This document shows, in pieces, positions 1 through 9,890 of a stretch of DNA of 64,000 bases. The stretch lies in NCBI RefSeq assembly GCF_000959445.1, contig NZ_CP009631.1, positions 1 through 64,000 on the forward strand, given 5' to 3'. Each line of letters starts with the position of its first letter. The first letter of the stretch is position 1. The notes below the pieces were generated by a model. It was not told the origin of the DNA. It saw only the letters and a program-made list of their open reading frames with translations, and searched no databases. The position numbers and the translations under genes are program-made. Source of the stretch: Burkholderia vietnamiensis LMG 10929. GTDB lineage: Bacteria > Pseudomonadota > Gammaproteobacteria > Burkholderiales > Burkholderiaceae.

Positions 1-306
1 GACTCCGACCCATTTGCCAAAATTCGGGGAACTACGCCGGATGTCGACGGCAACATCGAATACTTCGCCCTCGACAACGCGGACGAGCTTCCCTTGCGCA
101 TGTTGAATCTGATAGTGAAGCCCGCGTAACACGCCCTTTACGGAACGAGAGTGGTTGTCCTGTACAAATACGATATCTTGCTGAACGTGTTCGGCAAATT
201 CGCGTGAATTAAAGCTCTCGAAAAAAAACCCCCGCGCATCTCCGAACACCTTCGGCTCGATGAGCTTGACTTCGGGCAGCGCCGTTGCCGTTACTTGAAT
301 GGCCAT
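1..306 (-). CDS. rfbC: dTDP-4-dehydrorhamnose 3,5-epimerase (partial, C-terminus outside window)
   Basis: Third step of dTDP-L-rhamnose synthesis: epimerises dTDP-4-keto-6-deoxyglucose at C3 and C5 in the cytoplasm, for O-antigen or other rhamnose-containing surface polysaccharide. Only the first 102 residues are present. They begin [19 protein letters not shown] and include the RmlC motif RGLHYQ and the segment [14 protein letters not shown] typical of the family. The ATG overlaps the end of rfbA by 16 bases, so the two are translationally coupled in an rfbB-rfbA-rfbC operon. The reading frame is intact up to the window edge. Confidence 0.93.
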   Translation of the reverse strand, partial: MAIQVTATALPEVKLIEPKVFGDARGFFFESFNSREFAEHVQQDIVFVQDNHSRSVKGVLRGLHYQIQHAQGKLVRVVEGEVFDVAVDIRRSSPNFGKWVGV

Positions 307-1184
307 GCGACTTGATCCGTAAGAATGTTCTTCAGGTACTGACCGTACGCGTTCTTCGCGAGCGGCTGTGCCAGCTTCAGCACTTGCTCTGCGTCGATCC
401 AGTTGCGGCGATAGGCGATTTCTTCCGGACATGCGACCACGAGACCCTGCCGCTTCTGCAGCGTCGCGATAAAGCTGGCCGCCTCGATGAGCGAATCATG
501 CGTGCCGGTATCGAGCCATGCATACCCGCGCCCCATGATCTCGACGTTGAGCGCACCGTCTTCCAGATACCTCGAATTGACGTCGGTAATCTCAAGCTCG
601 CCGCGCGGCGACGGCTTGATGTCGGCCGCGATGTCGCAAACGCGGTTGTCGTAGAAGTACAGGCCGGTCACCGCGTAGTTCGAACGCGGCTTCGCCGGCT
701 TCTCTTCAATCGACAGCGCGCGGAACGACTTGTCGAACTCGACGACGCCATAACGCTCCGGGTCGTGCACGTGATACGCGAATACGGTCGCGCCGGCTTC
801 CTGCGCATCCGCACGCTCAAGCTGCTTTGCGAGATCGTGGCCGTAGAAGATGTTGTCGCCGAGGATCAGGGCCGACGGATCATTGCCGACGAATTCCTTG
901 CCGATGATGAACGCCTGCGCGAGACCGTCGGGCGACGGCTGCACCGCATACTGGATGTTCATGCCCCACTGGCTGCCGTCGCCGAGCATTGATTCGAAGC
1001 GCGGCGTGTCCTGCGGCGTCGAGATGATCAAGACATCGCGGATGCCTGCGACCATCAGCGTCGACAGCGGATAGTAGATCATCGGCTTGTCGTACACCGG
1101 CAGCAGTTGCTTCGAGACGACGCGGGTGATCGGATACAGTCGCGTACCCGAGCCGCCAGCGAGGATGATGCCTTTACGTGCCAT
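291..1184 (-). CDS. rfbA: glucose-1-phosphate thymidylyltransferase
   Basis: Makes dTDP-glucose from dTTP and glucose 1-phosphate, the first step to dTDP-L-rhamnose. The 297-residue protein has the family's usual length. Near the N-terminus the nucleotide-binding signature [11 protein letters not shown] is followed by [15 protein letters not shown], and DNIFYG lies further on. The open frame extends upstream, but the ATG at 1184 ([11 protein letters not shown]) matches the family start, and the extension would run into rfbB. It sits 11 bases after rfbB and overlaps rfbC. Confidence 0.96.
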   Translation of the reverse strand: MARKGIILAGGSGTRLYPITRVVSKQLLPVYDKPMIYYPLSTLMVAGIRDVLIISTPQDTPRFESMLGDGSQWGMNIQYAVQPSPDGLAQAFIIGKEFVGNDPSALILGDNIFYGHDLAKQLERADAQEAGATVFAYHVHDPERYGVVEFDKSFRALSIEEKPAKPRSNYAVTGLYFYDNRVCDIAADIKPSPRGELEITDVNSRYLEDGALNVEIMGRGYAWLDTGTHDSLIEAASFIATLQKRQGLVVACPEEIAYRRNWIDAEQVLKLAQPLAKNAYGQYLKNILTDQVAWPFK

Positions 1185-1195
1185 CGCGTGTCTCC

Positions 1196-2257
1196 TCAAG
1201 CGCGCTTCGCGTAGTTGGTCTCGACCCACTTGCGGTACTCGCCCGACGCGACTTCGTCGGACCATACCTGGTTGTCGAGATACCAGTCGACGGTCTTGGC
1301 AAGACCCGTCTCGAACGTTTCAGCCGGCTTCCAGCCGAGTTCGCGCTCGAGCTTGCGCGCATCGATCGCGTAGCGGCGATCGTGTCCCGGACGGTCCGTC
1401 ACGTAGGTGATCTGGTCACGATACGACCCGGCAGCCTTCGGCCGCGCCTTGTCGAGCAGGTCGCACAGCGTGTGCACGACTTCCAGGTTCTTCTTCTCGT
1501 TCCAGCCGCCCACGTTGTACGTCTCACCCGGCACGCCGTGCGCCAGCACCTCGCGGATCGCGCTGCAGTGGTCGCCCACATACAGCCAGTCGCGTACGTT
1601 CTGCCCGTCGCCGTACACGGGCAATGGCTTGCCGGCGAGCGCGTTCGCGATCATCAGCGGGATCAGCTTTTCGGGGAACTGGTACGGACCGTAGTTGTTC
1701 GAACAGTTCGTGGTCAGCGTCGGGAGGCCGTACGTATGATGGTATGCACGCACGAGGTGGTCCGAACCGGCCTTCGTTGCCGAATAGGGGCTATTCGGTG
1801 CATACGGCGTCGTTTCGGAGAACTGCGGGTCTGTCGCCGACAACGAGCCGAACACTTCGTCGGTCGACACGTGCAGGAAACGGAACGCCGCCTTGTCGGC
1901 GTCGTTCAGGCCATTCCAGTATTGGCGGGCGGCTTCCAGCAGCGTGAACGTGCCGACGACGTTGGTCTGAACAAAGTCGGCCGGGCCGTGGATCGAGCGA
2001 TCGACGTGGCTTTCGGCGGCGAAGTGCAGCACGGCGCGCGGCTTGTGCTCGGCGAACAGCGCGTCGAGCGCGGTACGATCGCAGATGTCGACGCGTGCGA
2101 ACACGTGCTTCGGATTGCCGTCGAGGGACTGCAGCGTACGGAGATTGCCCGCATACGTGAGCTTGTCGACATTGAGCACGGCTTCGGCAGATTCGCGCAG
2201 CCAGTCGAGAACAAAGTTGGCACCAATAAAACCCGCGCCGCCCGTAACCAGGATCAT
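1196..2257 (-). CDS. rfbB: dTDP-glucose 4,6-dehydratase
   Basis: NAD-dependent short-chain dehydrogenase of the extended SDR family that dehydrates dTDP-glucose to the 4-keto-6-deoxy sugar, step two of the dTDP-rhamnose pathway. At 353 residues it is full length. The Rossmann motif GGAGFIG is at residues 6-12, STDEVFGS is present, and the catalytic YSATK lies near residue 165. The start at 2257 (MILVTGG) is preceded by a GAGGGAG ribosome site. It is the first gene of the rfb operon and is transcribed away from apaH. Confidence 0.96.
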   Translation of the reverse strand: MILVTGGAGFIGANFVLDWLRESAEAVLNVDKLTYAGNLRTLQSLDGNPKHVFARVDICDRTALDALFAEHKPRAVLHFAAESHVDRSIHGPADFVQTNVVGTFTLLEAARQYWNGLNDADKAAFRFLHVSTDEVFGSLSATDPQFSETTPYAPNSPYSATKAGSDHLVRAYHHTYGLPTLTTNCSNNYGPYQFPEKLIPLMIANALAGKPLPVYGDGQNVRDWLYVGDHCSAIREVLAHGVPGETYNVGGWNEKKNLEVVHTLCDLLDKARPKAAGSYRDQITYVTDRPGHDRRYAIDARKLERELGWKPAETFETGLAKTVDWYLDNQVWSDEVASGEYRKWVETNYAKRA

Positions 2258-2590
2258 GAGGCTCCCTCTAGTAAAGCGCGGCAAGCACCAATCGGCGCTT
2301 GCCGCTGAGAATGGCAGGTGACAATGACAGTCACATCAGGCCGAGGATTTTACCCGGTCGCCCCGACCGTCAAAGTCACAAAGTGCTAATTTTGTTGGGA
2401 AAAGAAGCAATTATAGGGACCCGCGCCGCGCAAAAGCCATGCCGCTAACAACTTGAAACAGGGCTCCGCCCCTTGCCGATCGAATAATTTTTCATCCGCA
2501 GTGCCCGCTTCAGGAGAACAAAATGTGCGTACCCGGCACATTTAGCTGATCATGTTTCGCGAACGTCACAAATTGTAACAGTCACCTGTC
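2258..2590. promoter_or_regulatory. divergent rfbB/apaH intergenic region
   Basis: A 333-base gene-free stretch, more AT-rich than its surroundings, between two divergent genes. On the minus strand a perfect TATAAT lies at 2411-2416 and is the best -10 candidate for the rfb operon. The hexamer 17 bases upstream of it is a poor -35, so the promoter assignment is tentative. No riboswitch or small gene was seen. Confidence 0.4.
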
Positions 2591-3430
2591 ATGACTCACA
2601 CCCCCCTCGCCATCGGCGACATCCAAGGCTGCCATTCCGCTTTCCAGTCGCTGCTCGACAAGCTGTCGCCGCTCCCCGACACCCCCCTCTGGATCGCCGG
2701 CGACCTCGTCAACCGCGGCCCCGGCTCACTCGCCGCTCTCCGCGCCGTGGTCGACCTCGGCCCCCGCGCGACCGTCGTCCTCGGCAACCACGACCTCCAC
2801 CTGCTGGCGGTTTCAGCCGGCATCCGCACCGAGCGTCCCGGCGACACCATCGGCGAGATCCTCGCCGCCCCCGACGCCGCCGCCTTGCTCGACTGGGTGC
2901 GCCACCGCCCGTTCGCACATTTCGACGACGGCAAGCTCCTCGTCCACGCGGGCGTGCTGCCTCAATGGGACGTCACGCTCGCGCTCGAACTCGCCGACGA
3001 ACTCCAGCGCGCGCTGCGCGCCCCCGACTGGCGAGAAACCCTGCAGGCGCTATACGGCAACGAGCCGAACCAATGGAACCCGAACCTGAAAAAACGCGAC
3101 CGGATGCGCGTCGCGTTCAACGCGTTCACGCGTCTGCGCTTCTGCACGCCCGACGGCGCGATGGAGTTCAAGGCGAACGGCGGCCCCGACAGCGCGCCGC
3201 CCGGCTACCTGCCGTGGTTCGACGCGCCGGCACGCCGCACTGAAAACGTGACGGTCGTATTCGGCCACTGGGCCGCGCTCGGGTTGATGCTGCGCGACAA
3301 CCTCGTCGCGCTCGATTCGGGATGTGTATGGGGAAACCAGTTGTCGGCCGTCCGGCTCACGGCCGACCCGGCGCAGCGCACGGTCACGCAGGTGCAATGC
3401 GACGCGTGCCGCACGCCCGGCGGCGAATGA
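2591..3430 (+). CDS. apaH: symmetrical bis(5'-nucleosyl)-tetraphosphatase
   Basis: Hydrolyses the stress nucleotide Ap4A (and capped RNA ends) to ADP, a cytoplasmic metallophosphatase. The 279 residues show the phosphoesterase metal motifs in order: GDIQGC near residue 8, GDLVNRG near 37 and GNHD near 65. VHAGVLPQW and FGHWA follow, as in the ApaH family. It is monocistronic, divergent from rfbB and convergent with the acyltransferase gene, whose stop lies 33 bases away. Confidence 0.95.
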   Translation: MTHTPLAIGDIQGCHSAFQSLLDKLSPLPDTPLWIAGDLVNRGPGSLAALRAVVDLGPRATVVLGNHDLHLLAVSAGIRTERPGDTIGEILAAPDAAALLDWVRHRPFAHFDDGKLLVHAGVLPQWDVTLALELADELQRALRAPDWRETLQALYGNEPNQWNPNLKKRDRMRVAFNAFTRLRFCTPDGAMEFKANGGPDSAPPGYLPWFDAPARRTENVTVVFGHWAALGLMLRDNLVALDSGCVWGNQLSAVRLTADPAQRTVTQVQCDACRTPGGE

Positions 3431-3463
3431 CCCGCACGCACAGCGCGCGGGCCGAATGAAGCA

Positions 3464-4321
3464 TCAGCCTTCGCGCCCCGGCACCGGCTCCTCGGCCGCC
3501 GTATCACCGGCCGCCGCGGCGCCGACTTCGCTCACCGGATATGCATGCCGCTCGAGCTCCGCCAGCGCTTCGGGCGACGGCTTGCCGACCTGCGCCTGCA
3601 TCGCTTCGAGCGCGGCCGCGATCGCGTCGCGCGCCGCCGCCGACGTCGCGCGGCGATCGCCGCCCGGCGCGATCGGCTCGCACACGTACAGATGCGCGAC
3701 GAGCGGGCCGCCGCGCAACACCATGTCGAGCGACTTGCCGAGCGCCAGCTCGCCCGTGTAGGCCGGCGTGACCGACTGCCGCCCCTGCGCGTCCTCGTAC
3801 ATCAGGCAGATCGGCTGCACCGCGCAGCCCGCCGACACCGCAGCCTGGAACAGGTTCGCGTGAAACGGCAGCAACCCCTGCCCGTCCGACGTGGTGCCCT
3901 CCGGGAACACGCACATCACGCCGCCATTGCGCAGCCGCTCGGCCATTTCGTGCATGACGCGCATCGCCTCGGTGCGCTTCTCGCGCTGCAGGAACACGGT
4001 ATCGAGCTTCTCGGCGAGCCAGCCGACCACCGGCCACTGCCGCACCTCGGCCTTCGACACGAACGGCGTCGGCCGCCACGCGTTGACCGTATAGATATCG
4101 AGCCACGACACGTGATTGCCAACGACGAGCGCCCCCGCATCGATGCGCGCGCCGTCGTTGTGGACGACGACGCGCATCCCGCAGATCCGCAGCATCTTGA
4201 TCGACCAGCGGCGCGTCATCTCAGCACGGCGCGCGGGCGATACGTGCGAAAAGCGCAGCGCGACGATCGCCATCCCGCGCAACAGATGAAAAACGAGACG
4301 CAGCTTGCGAAGTGCGATCAT
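3464..4321 (-). CDS. 1-acyl-sn-glycerol-3-phosphate acyltransferase, PlsC family
   Basis: Membrane-associated acyltransferase that adds the second acyl chain to lysophosphatidic acid, or a related lyso-lipid. The 285-residue protein has a hydrophobic N-terminal stretch. The catalytic HX4D box is seen as NHVSWLD (about residues 68-74) and the substrate-binding box as FPEGTTS (near 140). The tail after about residue 265 is Ala/Glu-rich and probably disordered. It is the last gene of the yqgE-pyr operon, 19 bases after the dihydroorotase-like gene. The family is certain, the exact lipid substrate is not. Confidence 0.88.
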   Translation of the reverse strand: MIALRKLRLVFHLLRGMAIVALRFSHVSPARRAEMTRRWSIKMLRICGMRVVVHNDGARIDAGALVVGNHVSWLDIYTVNAWRPTPFVSKAEVRQWPVVGWLAEKLDTVFLQREKRTEAMRVMHEMAERLRNGGVMCVFPEGTTSDGQGLLPFHANLFQAAVSAGCAVQPICLMYEDAQGRQSVTPAYTGELALGKSLDMVLRGGPLVAHLYVCEPIAPGGDRRATSAAARDAIAAALEAMQAQVGKPSPEALAELERHAYPVSEVGAAAAGDTAAEEPVPGREG

Positions 4322-4340
4322 GACGAAGATCCGGCGTGGT

Positions 4341-5618
4341 TCAGTGGCGCTCGAACGCGACGTGCCCGCCCACGAGCGTCGCGCGCACGCAAGCCGGCAA
4401 TTCGTAGCCGAGGAACGGCGAGTTGTGGCCCTGGCTCTTCAGCGCACGCGGCTCGACGCGCCAGTGCGCACGCGGATCGAACACGCACAGGTCGGCAGCG
4501 CCGCCTTCGGTGAGGCGCCCTGCCGGCAGCTGGAGCACATCGGCCGGCGCGGCGGTGATGCGGCGCAGCGCCTGCGCGAGCGGCGTGCCGGTTTCGTCGG
4601 CCCATTTCACCGTCAGCGACAGCAGCAGCTCGAGCCCCGTCGCGCCCGGCGTGGCTTCGGCGAACGGCAGCAGCTTCTCGTCGTCGTCGACCGGCGTGTG
4701 GTCGGAGCAGATCGCATCGATCGTGCCGTCCGTGAGCGCCGCGCGGATCGCTTCGCGATCGCGCTCGCCGCGCAGCGGCGGATCGAGCCGGAACTGCGAA
4801 TCGAAGTAGCCGATATCGACGTCGATCAGGTGCAGATGATTCGCGCCCACATCGCAGGTGACGGGCAGCCCCTCGGCCTTCGCCTCGCGCACGAGCGCGA
4901 GGCCGGCGGCCGACGACAGGCGCGCAAGGTGCACGCGCGCGCCGGTCACGCGCATCAGTTCGAAGATCGTGTGCAGCGCGATGGTCTCCGCGGCCACCGG
5001 CACGCCGGACAAGCCGAGCCGCGACGCGAGCGCACCGCTCGCCGCCACGCCGCCGCGGCCGATGAACGCGTCCTGCGGACGCAGCCACGTCGTGTAGCCA
5101 TAGGTGCTCGCGTATTGCAGCGCGCGCAGCAGCACCTGCGTGTCGCGCACCGGAACGTTCGCATGCGTGAAGCCGACGCAGCCCGATTCGGTCAGCGCGA
5201 CCATCTCGGTGATCACTTCGCCCTTCAGGCCGACGGTGAGCGCGCCGAGCGGATGCACGTTCGCCTGCCGCAGGTTGCGCGCGCGGAACTTGAGCATCTC
5301 GACGAGGCCCGGCTCGTCGAGCACGGGGTCGGTGTCGGGCGGGCACACGAGCGTCGTGACGCCGCCGGCGACCGCCGCGGCCATCTCGGAGGCGAGCGTC
5401 GCCTTGTGCTCGTAGCCGGGCTCGCGCAGCCGCGCGCACAGGTCGACGAGGCCGGGCGCGACGATCAGGCCGGTCGCGTCGATGGTCCGGTCTGCGTTGA
5501 AACCGGCCGGAGCCGTGCCGAGCGCGGCGATCTTGCCGTCCGCGACGAATACGTCGGCCTGCCGTTCGGTGCCGGCGACCGGATCGATCAGCGTGCCGCC
5601 TTGGATATGAATCTTCAT
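4341..5618 (-). CDS. pyrX: dihydroorotase-like protein without the zinc HxH motif (PyrC' / PyrX type)
   Basis: Amidohydrolase-fold protein of 425 residues encoded 51 bases downstream of pyrB. Active class I dihydroorotases carry DLHVHLREPG. Here the same place reads DLCARLREPG, with Cys61 and Arg63 instead of the two zinc histidines. A second metal histidine region reads VHLARLSS, where active enzymes have HICHVS. The C-terminal SDHTPVDDDEK is kept. In Pseudomonas such inactive PyrC' subunits scaffold the PyrB aspartate transcarbamoylase dodecamer, and the same role is inferred here. A catalytic pyrC should exist elsewhere in the genome. Automatic pipelines will often call it dihydroorotase. 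Confidence 0.88.
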   Translation of the reverse strand: MKIHIQGGTLIDPVAGTERQADVFVADGKIAALGTAPAGFNADRTIDATGLIVAPGLVDLCARLREPGYEHKATLASEMAAAVAGGVTTLVCPPDTDPVLDEPGLVEMLKFRARNLRQANVHPLGALTVGLKGEVITEMVALTESGCVGFTHANVPVRDTQVLLRALQYASTYGYTTWLRPQDAFIGRGGVAASGALASRLGLSGVPVAAETIALHTIFELMRVTGARVHLARLSSAAGLALVREAKAEGLPVTCDVGANHLHLIDVDIGYFDSQFRLDPPLRGERDREAIRAALTDGTIDAICSDHTPVDDDEKLLPFAEATPGATGLELLLSLTVKWADETGTPLAQALRRITAAPADVLQLPAGRLTEGGAADLCVFDPRAHWRVEPRALKSQGHNSPFLGYELPACVRATLVGGHVAFERH

Positions 5619-5669
5619 GCGCTGTCTGTGAATGCGTTGATTGCTTGAATGGGGCGCGCGAACGCGGGC

Positions 5670-6701
5670 TCAGTCGTTGTTGCCGGCGACGATGCCCATC
5701 ACCGCCATCCGCACGGCGATGCCGAACGTGACCTGGTTGAGAATGACCGACTGCGGGCCGTCCGCGACCTGCGAGTCGATCTCGACGCCGCGGTTCATCG
5801 GCCCCGGATGCATGACGATCGCGTCGGGCGCGGCGAGCGCGAGGCGCTCGGGCGTCAGGCCCCAGGTCTTGAAGTATTCCTGCGCGGACGGCAGCAGCGC
5901 GCCGCTCATCCGCTCGTTCTGCAGGCGCAGCATGATGATCACGTCGACGCCCTTCAGCCCTTCGTCGAGGTTGTGGAACACCTTCACGCCCATCTGCTCG
6001 AGACCGCCCGGCAGCAGCGTGCGCGGGCCGATCGCGCGCACTTCGGGCACGCCGAGCGTGGTCAGCGCGTGGATGTCCGAGCGCGCAACCCGCGAGTGCA
6101 GGATGTCGCCGACGATCGCCACACGCAGCTTCGTGAAGTCGCGCTTGTAATGGCGGATCGTGTACATGTCGAGCAGGCCCTGCGTCGGGTGCGCATGACG
6201 GCCGTCGCCGGCGTTGATCACGTGCACGTGCGGCGCGCAGTGCTCGGCGATCAGGTACGGCGCGCCGCTCGACGCATGGCGCACGACGAACAGGTCGGCA
6301 TGCATCGCCGACAGGTTGTTGATGGTGTCGAGCAGCGACTCGCCCTTGCTCGTCGACGACGCGTTGATGTTCAGGTTCAGCACGTCGGCCGACAGGCGCG
6401 TCGCGGCGATTTCGAAGGTGGTGCGCGTGCGCGTCGAGTTCTCGAAGAACAGGTTGAACACCGACTTGCCGCGCAACAGCGGCACCTTCTTCACCTCGCG
6501 GTCCGTCACGCTGACGAACTGCTCGGCCGTATCGAGGATGTGGTTCACGATCGAGCGCGGCAGGCCCTCAATCGACAGCAGATGTTTCAGCTCGCCGTTC
6601 TTCGTGAGCTGCGGATTGCCCTTCAGGAACCCGTAGCGGAACCGCTCGGGGCTCGCGGCCGCGGCGGGATTGCCGGTGCGGCCAGTGGTGTCGGTGTTCA
6701 T
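5670..6701 (-). CDS. pyrB: aspartate carbamoyltransferase catalytic subunit
   Basis: Condenses carbamoyl phosphate with aspartate, the committed step of pyrimidine synthesis. The 343-residue protein contains the carbamoyl-phosphate motif [13 protein letters not shown], the HPTQ element in [14 protein letters not shown] and the C-terminal HPGPMNRG. The ATG at 6701 ([10 protein letters not shown]) gives an N-terminal extension of about 20 residues before the conserved core. Such extensions occur in PyrBs that assemble with PyrC' and carry the regulatory nucleotide site in Pseudomonas. No pyrI is present, which fits the PyrB/PyrC' class. Confidence 0.95.
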   Translation of the reverse strand: MNTDTTGRTGNPAAAASPERFRYGFLKGNPQLTKNGELKHLLSIEGLPRSIVNHILDTAEQFVSVTDREVKKVPLLRGKSVFNLFFENSTRTRTTFEIAATRLSADVLNLNINASSTSKGESLLDTINNLSAMHADLFVVRHASSGAPYLIAEHCAPHVHVINAGDGRHAHPTQGLLDMYTIRHYKRDFTKLRVAIVGDILHSRVARSDIHALTTLGVPEVRAIGPRTLLPGGLEQMGVKVFHNLDEGLKGVDVIIMLRLQNERMSGALLPSAQEYFKTWGLTPERLALAAPDAIVMHPGPMNRGVEIDSQVADGPQSVILNQVTFGIAVRMAVMGIVAGNND

Positions 6702-6775
6702 GGTGTGCGTGATTCCAACTATGCAAACGGGCCGCGGTACGAACCGGCGGCCCGGGATACGGTTGCGCGGTTCGA

Positions 6776-7291
6776 TCAGGCGCCGCGCGCCTCGACGCGC
6801 AGCGTGAACTGCGCGGCATCGTCCCGCGCCAGCACGAGCGTTGCGTCGGCCGGCACGTCGAGCGAGCCGCCCGAGAAGCGCGCGGCGACGGGCAGCTCGC
6901 GGCCGCCGCGATCGGCGAGCACCGCGAGCTCGACCGCAGCCGGACGGCCGTAGTCGAACAGCTCGTTGAGCGCGGCCCGCACGGTGCGGCCGGTGTACAG
7001 CACGTCGTCGACCAGCACGATGCGCGCGCCGTCGACGTCGAACGGCAGCGACGTCGGGCTCGCCTGGCTGTGCAGCCCCTTCTTCGCGTAGTCGTCGCGA
7101 TGCAGCGCGACGTTCACGACGCCGAAGGCCGGCGCGCCGAGGTCGCGCGCGAGGCGCTCGGCGAGCCATGCGCCGCCGCTGTGAATGCCGGCGAGCCGCG
7201 GGCCGCCCGGCTCGGCGAACGCGGTGCCGTACGCGCCGCGGATCTGGTCGAGCAGGACGCGATAGAGCGCGTCGGCGTCAATGGTGCTCAT
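6776..7291 (-). CDS. pyrR: bifunctional pyrimidine regulatory protein / uracil phosphoribosyltransferase
   Basis: PRTase-fold protein of 171 residues. The PRPP-binding signature [17 protein letters not shown] is near residue 95, and the N-terminal half carries [13 protein letters not shown]. In Gram-positives PyrR binds pyr mRNA. In proteobacteria its function is less clear and may be uracil salvage or pyrB control. The start at 7291 lies 14 bases inside the end of ruvX, so translation is probably coupled. No antiterminator hairpin was recognised in the 74 bases before pyrB. Confidence 0.92.
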   Translation of the reverse strand: MSTIDADALYRVLLDQIRGAYGTAFAEPGGPRLAGIHSGGAWLAERLARDLGAPAFGVVNVALHRDDYAKKGLHSQASPTSLPFDVDGARIVLVDDVLYTGRTVRAALNELFDYGRPAAVELAVLADRGGRELPVAARFSGGSLDVPADATLVLARDDAAQFTLRVEARGA

Positions 7292-7727
7292 GGTCGGACA
7301 ATTCATCGAAATACTGTTGAAGGATCACGCGCGCGGCCTCGGCGTCCAGCATGTCGGTGCGCGCGCGGCCGCGGACGTTGCGCTCGCGCAGCCCGGCTTC
7401 GGCCTCGACCGACGAATAGCGTTCGTCGACCCACGTGACGGGCAGCCCGAAGCGGCCGTTCAGCTGATTGCCGAAGCGCTTCGCCTGCTGCGTCATGTCG
7501 TGCGGCGTGCCGTCGGGATGCATCGGCAGGCCGACCACCAGCGCGTCGGGCCGCCATTCGGCCAGCAGCTCGCCGACCGCCTTGAAGCGGTGCTCGCGGT
7601 TCAGGTTGGGAATCACGACGAGCGCGCGGGCCGAGCGCGTCAGCGCATTGCCGAGCGCGACGCCGATCCGCTTCTCGCCGTAATCGAACGCCAGGAACGT
7701 CGCATCGCGCGCGCTCGCGCCGCTCAT
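7278..7727 (-). CDS. ruvX: Holliday junction resolvase-like / pre-16S rRNA nuclease YqgF
   Basis: RNase H-fold nuclease of 149 residues that in E. coli trims the 5' end of pre-16S rRNA. The first acidic strand reads [16 protein letters not shown], the second [14 protein letters not shown], and [11 protein letters not shown] is the family signature; DMLDAEAA supplies the late acid. It starts in a 4-base ATGA overlap with yqgE and overlaps pyrR, so it is coupled at both ends. Confidence 0.94.
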   Translation of the reverse strand: MSGASARDATFLAFDYGEKRIGVALGNALTRSARALVVIPNLNREHRFKAVGELLAEWRPDALVVGLPMHPDGTPHDMTQQAKRFGNQLNGRFGLPVTWVDERYSSVEAEAGLRERNVRGRARTDMLDAEAARVILQQYFDELSDHEHH

Positions 7728-8302
7728 GCGTGCCCTGCTTCGCCGGACAGCATCGACGAGCTGACGCCAAGCAGGCCGAGCGCGGCTTCGAAGCGCTCCT
7801 CGGCCGGCGTGTCGAACACGATGCGCGGATCGGCCGGCACGGTCAGCCAGCCGTTGCGGGAAATTTCTTCCTCGAGCTGGCCGGCGCCCCAGCCGGCGTG
7901 GCCGAGCGTCAACAGGAAGCGCTTCGGGCCGGTACCCGTCGCGACCGCTTCGAGCACGTCCTTCGACGTCGTCATCTCCAGCCCGCCCTCGATCGACATC
8001 GACGAGTTGTAGTTCGCGCCTTCGACCGGCTCGTGCAGCACGAAGCCGCGCTCGGTCTGCACCGGGCCGCCGAAGTACACGGGAATGTGCAGCAGCGGCT
8101 CGATGTCGAGCTTCAGGTCGATGCGATTGAACAGCGATTCGAGATCGATGTCGGTGGGACGGTTGATGACGAGGCCGAGCGCGCCGCGCTCGCTGTGATC
8201 GCAAAGATAGACCACCGTTCCCGAAAACGTCGGATCCGCCATGTTCGGCATGGCGATCAGGAACTGGTTGGTGAGATTGATGCGATCGGAAGGCTTTGAC
8301 AT
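7724..8302 (-). CDS. YqgE/AlgH family protein (DUF179)
   Basis: Conserved cytoplasmic protein of 192 residues, always near ruvX in proteobacteria, with no settled biochemical role. The family signature is visible at the N-terminus ([25 protein letters not shown]) and as [16 protein letters not shown] and [15 protein letters not shown]. The ATG at 8302 is chosen because it gives the family N-terminus [14 protein letters not shown]. It is the first gene of the yqgE-ruvX-pyrR-pyrB-pyrX-plsC run. Confidence 0.93.
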   Translation of the reverse strand: MSKPSDRINLTNQFLIAMPNMADPTFSGTVVYLCDHSERGALGLVINRPTDIDLESLFNRIDLKLDIEPLLHIPVYFGGPVQTERGFVLHEPVEGANYNSSMSIEGGLEMTTSKDVLEAVATGTGPKRFLLTLGHAGWGAGQLEEEISRNGWLTVPADPRIVFDTPAEERFEAALGLLGVSSSMLSGEAGHA

Positions 8303-8484
8303 GGTTTGAATTTTAGCAAAGACGCCGCGGCCTGACCGGGCCGCGATCAACAAGCAACGCCGCGCCACGCTGGCAACGGCGCGCGCGGATCACACGGCAC
8401 TCTAACATGCGCGCGCGTGCTGTCGGCAGCGTGTTGCCGCCCCGCCAAACGACGGCTGCCGCCCGTCCTCCGGCCGGTCTCGCT

Positions 8485-9792
8485 TCATGCCCGCGCGAGC
8501 GCCGCGCCGAGCGCCTCGGACGCCGCCGTCAGGTCGGGCGGCGCCACGCCGGCCGCGATCTTCAGCAGCGCGGCGCGCAGCATGTCGGACGCGCGAGCGT
8601 GCGCGGCGCGGGCGCCGTCGGCGAGCGGCACGCCGTGCGCGGCACGACGCCACGCGAGCCCGAGCGTGTCGGCCAGCAGCGCCGTGTGGCCGAGCCCGAG
8701 CGCACACGCGGCCGTGCCGACACGATAGGCGGCCGCCGACGCGCGCCATGCGTCACCCGCATCGGCCGCGGCCGGATCGACGGCCAGGTCGGCCATCGAC
8801 GCGTCGGCCGTCTGCAGGAAATCTTCATAAGCGTGCGCGTTGACGGTCACGACGCCGAGCAGCCGCGTGGGCGCCGCCGCGATCGCGTCGTGCTCGGCAC
8901 GTGCGGCGCCGGCCTCCCACAGCGCTTCGGACGCGGGCGTGCCGGCGACGTGCCAGTCGACCGTCAGACCGTAGTCGTGCAGCACGTCGACGAGTGCGAC
9001 GTCCTCGGCCGCCGCGCCGTACAACGCTAAATCGCGCCATAGCAACGCAACGGTCTCGCGCACGAGTTCGGGCGGCGCCTCGCGACGGCCCTGCGCCTGC
9101 TCGCGCAGCAGCAGGTTGGTCCGGGCGAGAAACCGCTTCAGCTCCGGCGCCGCGCTCGCGCGCAGCGCGCGCAGGCATGCGGCGCCGAGTCGCCAGAAGT
9201 CGTAGGGCGACCCGTCGGCGAGCGCAGTGAGCGTCGTGTCGAGTTCGTCGAGCGCCGTGTCCGGCGTGCCGGCCGTCGCGCGCAGCACGCCGAGCAAAGC
9301 CTGCTCGTAACGAGCCCGCGCGCGGCTTGCGAACGCATCGGGCAGCGCGCGCAGCGTCGCCCGCGGCAGCGCGCGTCCGACGAGCGCCAGCACGTCGTGC
9401 GGCACGCTCGCGTGCAGGTCCGCGGCGCTTTGCGCGCGCAGCGTCCGGAAATGATCGAAGAGGAGCGGCGAGCAGGCCAGCTCGCGCAGATTGTGCCGCC
9501 CGACCGCCGCGCGGAAATCGGCGAGCGCCGCGCGCCACGCCGCGGAAGTCGGTTCCGTCGCCACCAGCGGCGCGGCGGCGGCCAGTTGCCCGGCAAAGCG
9601 CGCGGCCGGCAGCCAGCCGGCTTCCGCCAGCACGGCGGCGGCGGCCGACAGCGGCCCGGCGGCATCGTCGTGGCCGACGGCCGCGGCGGCGGCGGCCGCG
9701 AGCCACGCATCGGCCGCCCGCACGGCGCCACCGCGCGGGTTGGGCAATGCGTCAGGGAGGGAAATGTTCGCCGGATCGGACGTCATGGACAC
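8485..9792 (-). CDS. hypothetical protein, possible remnant of ChpA/PilL N-terminal region
   Basis: A 435-residue, very Ala-rich, mainly helical protein with no signal peptide or membrane segment. No catalytic motif is visible. The stretch from about residue 160 to 255 (YEQALLGVLRA..., FWRLGAACLRAL, KRFLARTNLLLREQ, LVRETVALLWRDLALY) has the spacing of the helical region in front of the Hpt modules in ChpA/PilL twitching-motility kinases. In related betaproteobacteria the pil chemotaxis genes, as I recall, lie between rubA and yqgE, exactly this place. Kinase, CheW and receiver domains are absent. The assignment is inference from pattern and position. Confidence 0.6.
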   Translation of the reverse strand: MSMTSDPANISLPDALPNPRGGAVRAADAWLAAAAAAAVGHDDAAGPLSAAAAVLAEAGWLPAARFAGQLAAAAPLVATEPTSAAWRAALADFRAAVGRHNLRELACSPLLFDHFRTLRAQSAADLHASVPHDVLALVGRALPRATLRALPDAFASRARARYEQALLGVLRATAGTPDTALDELDTTLTALADGSPYDFWRLGAACLRALRASAAPELKRFLARTNLLLREQAQGRREAPPELVRETVALLWRDLALYGAAAEDVALVDVLHDYGLTVDWHVAGTPASEALWEAGAARAEHDAIAAAPTRLLGVVTVNAHAYEDFLQTADASMADLAVDPAAADAGDAWRASAAAYRVGTAACALGLGHTALLADTLGLAWRRAAHGVPLADGARAAHARASDMLRAALLKIAAGVAPPDLTAASEALGAALARA

Positions 9793-9890
9793 GCGCGCCT
9801 GTCATCGTCGAGTCGCTCGCGACGGCCGGCCCGTGCAAGCGCCGGGAAGCCGCGAGGCCGGAGCGGTGTGTCCGTGGGCCAGGGTCCCGA

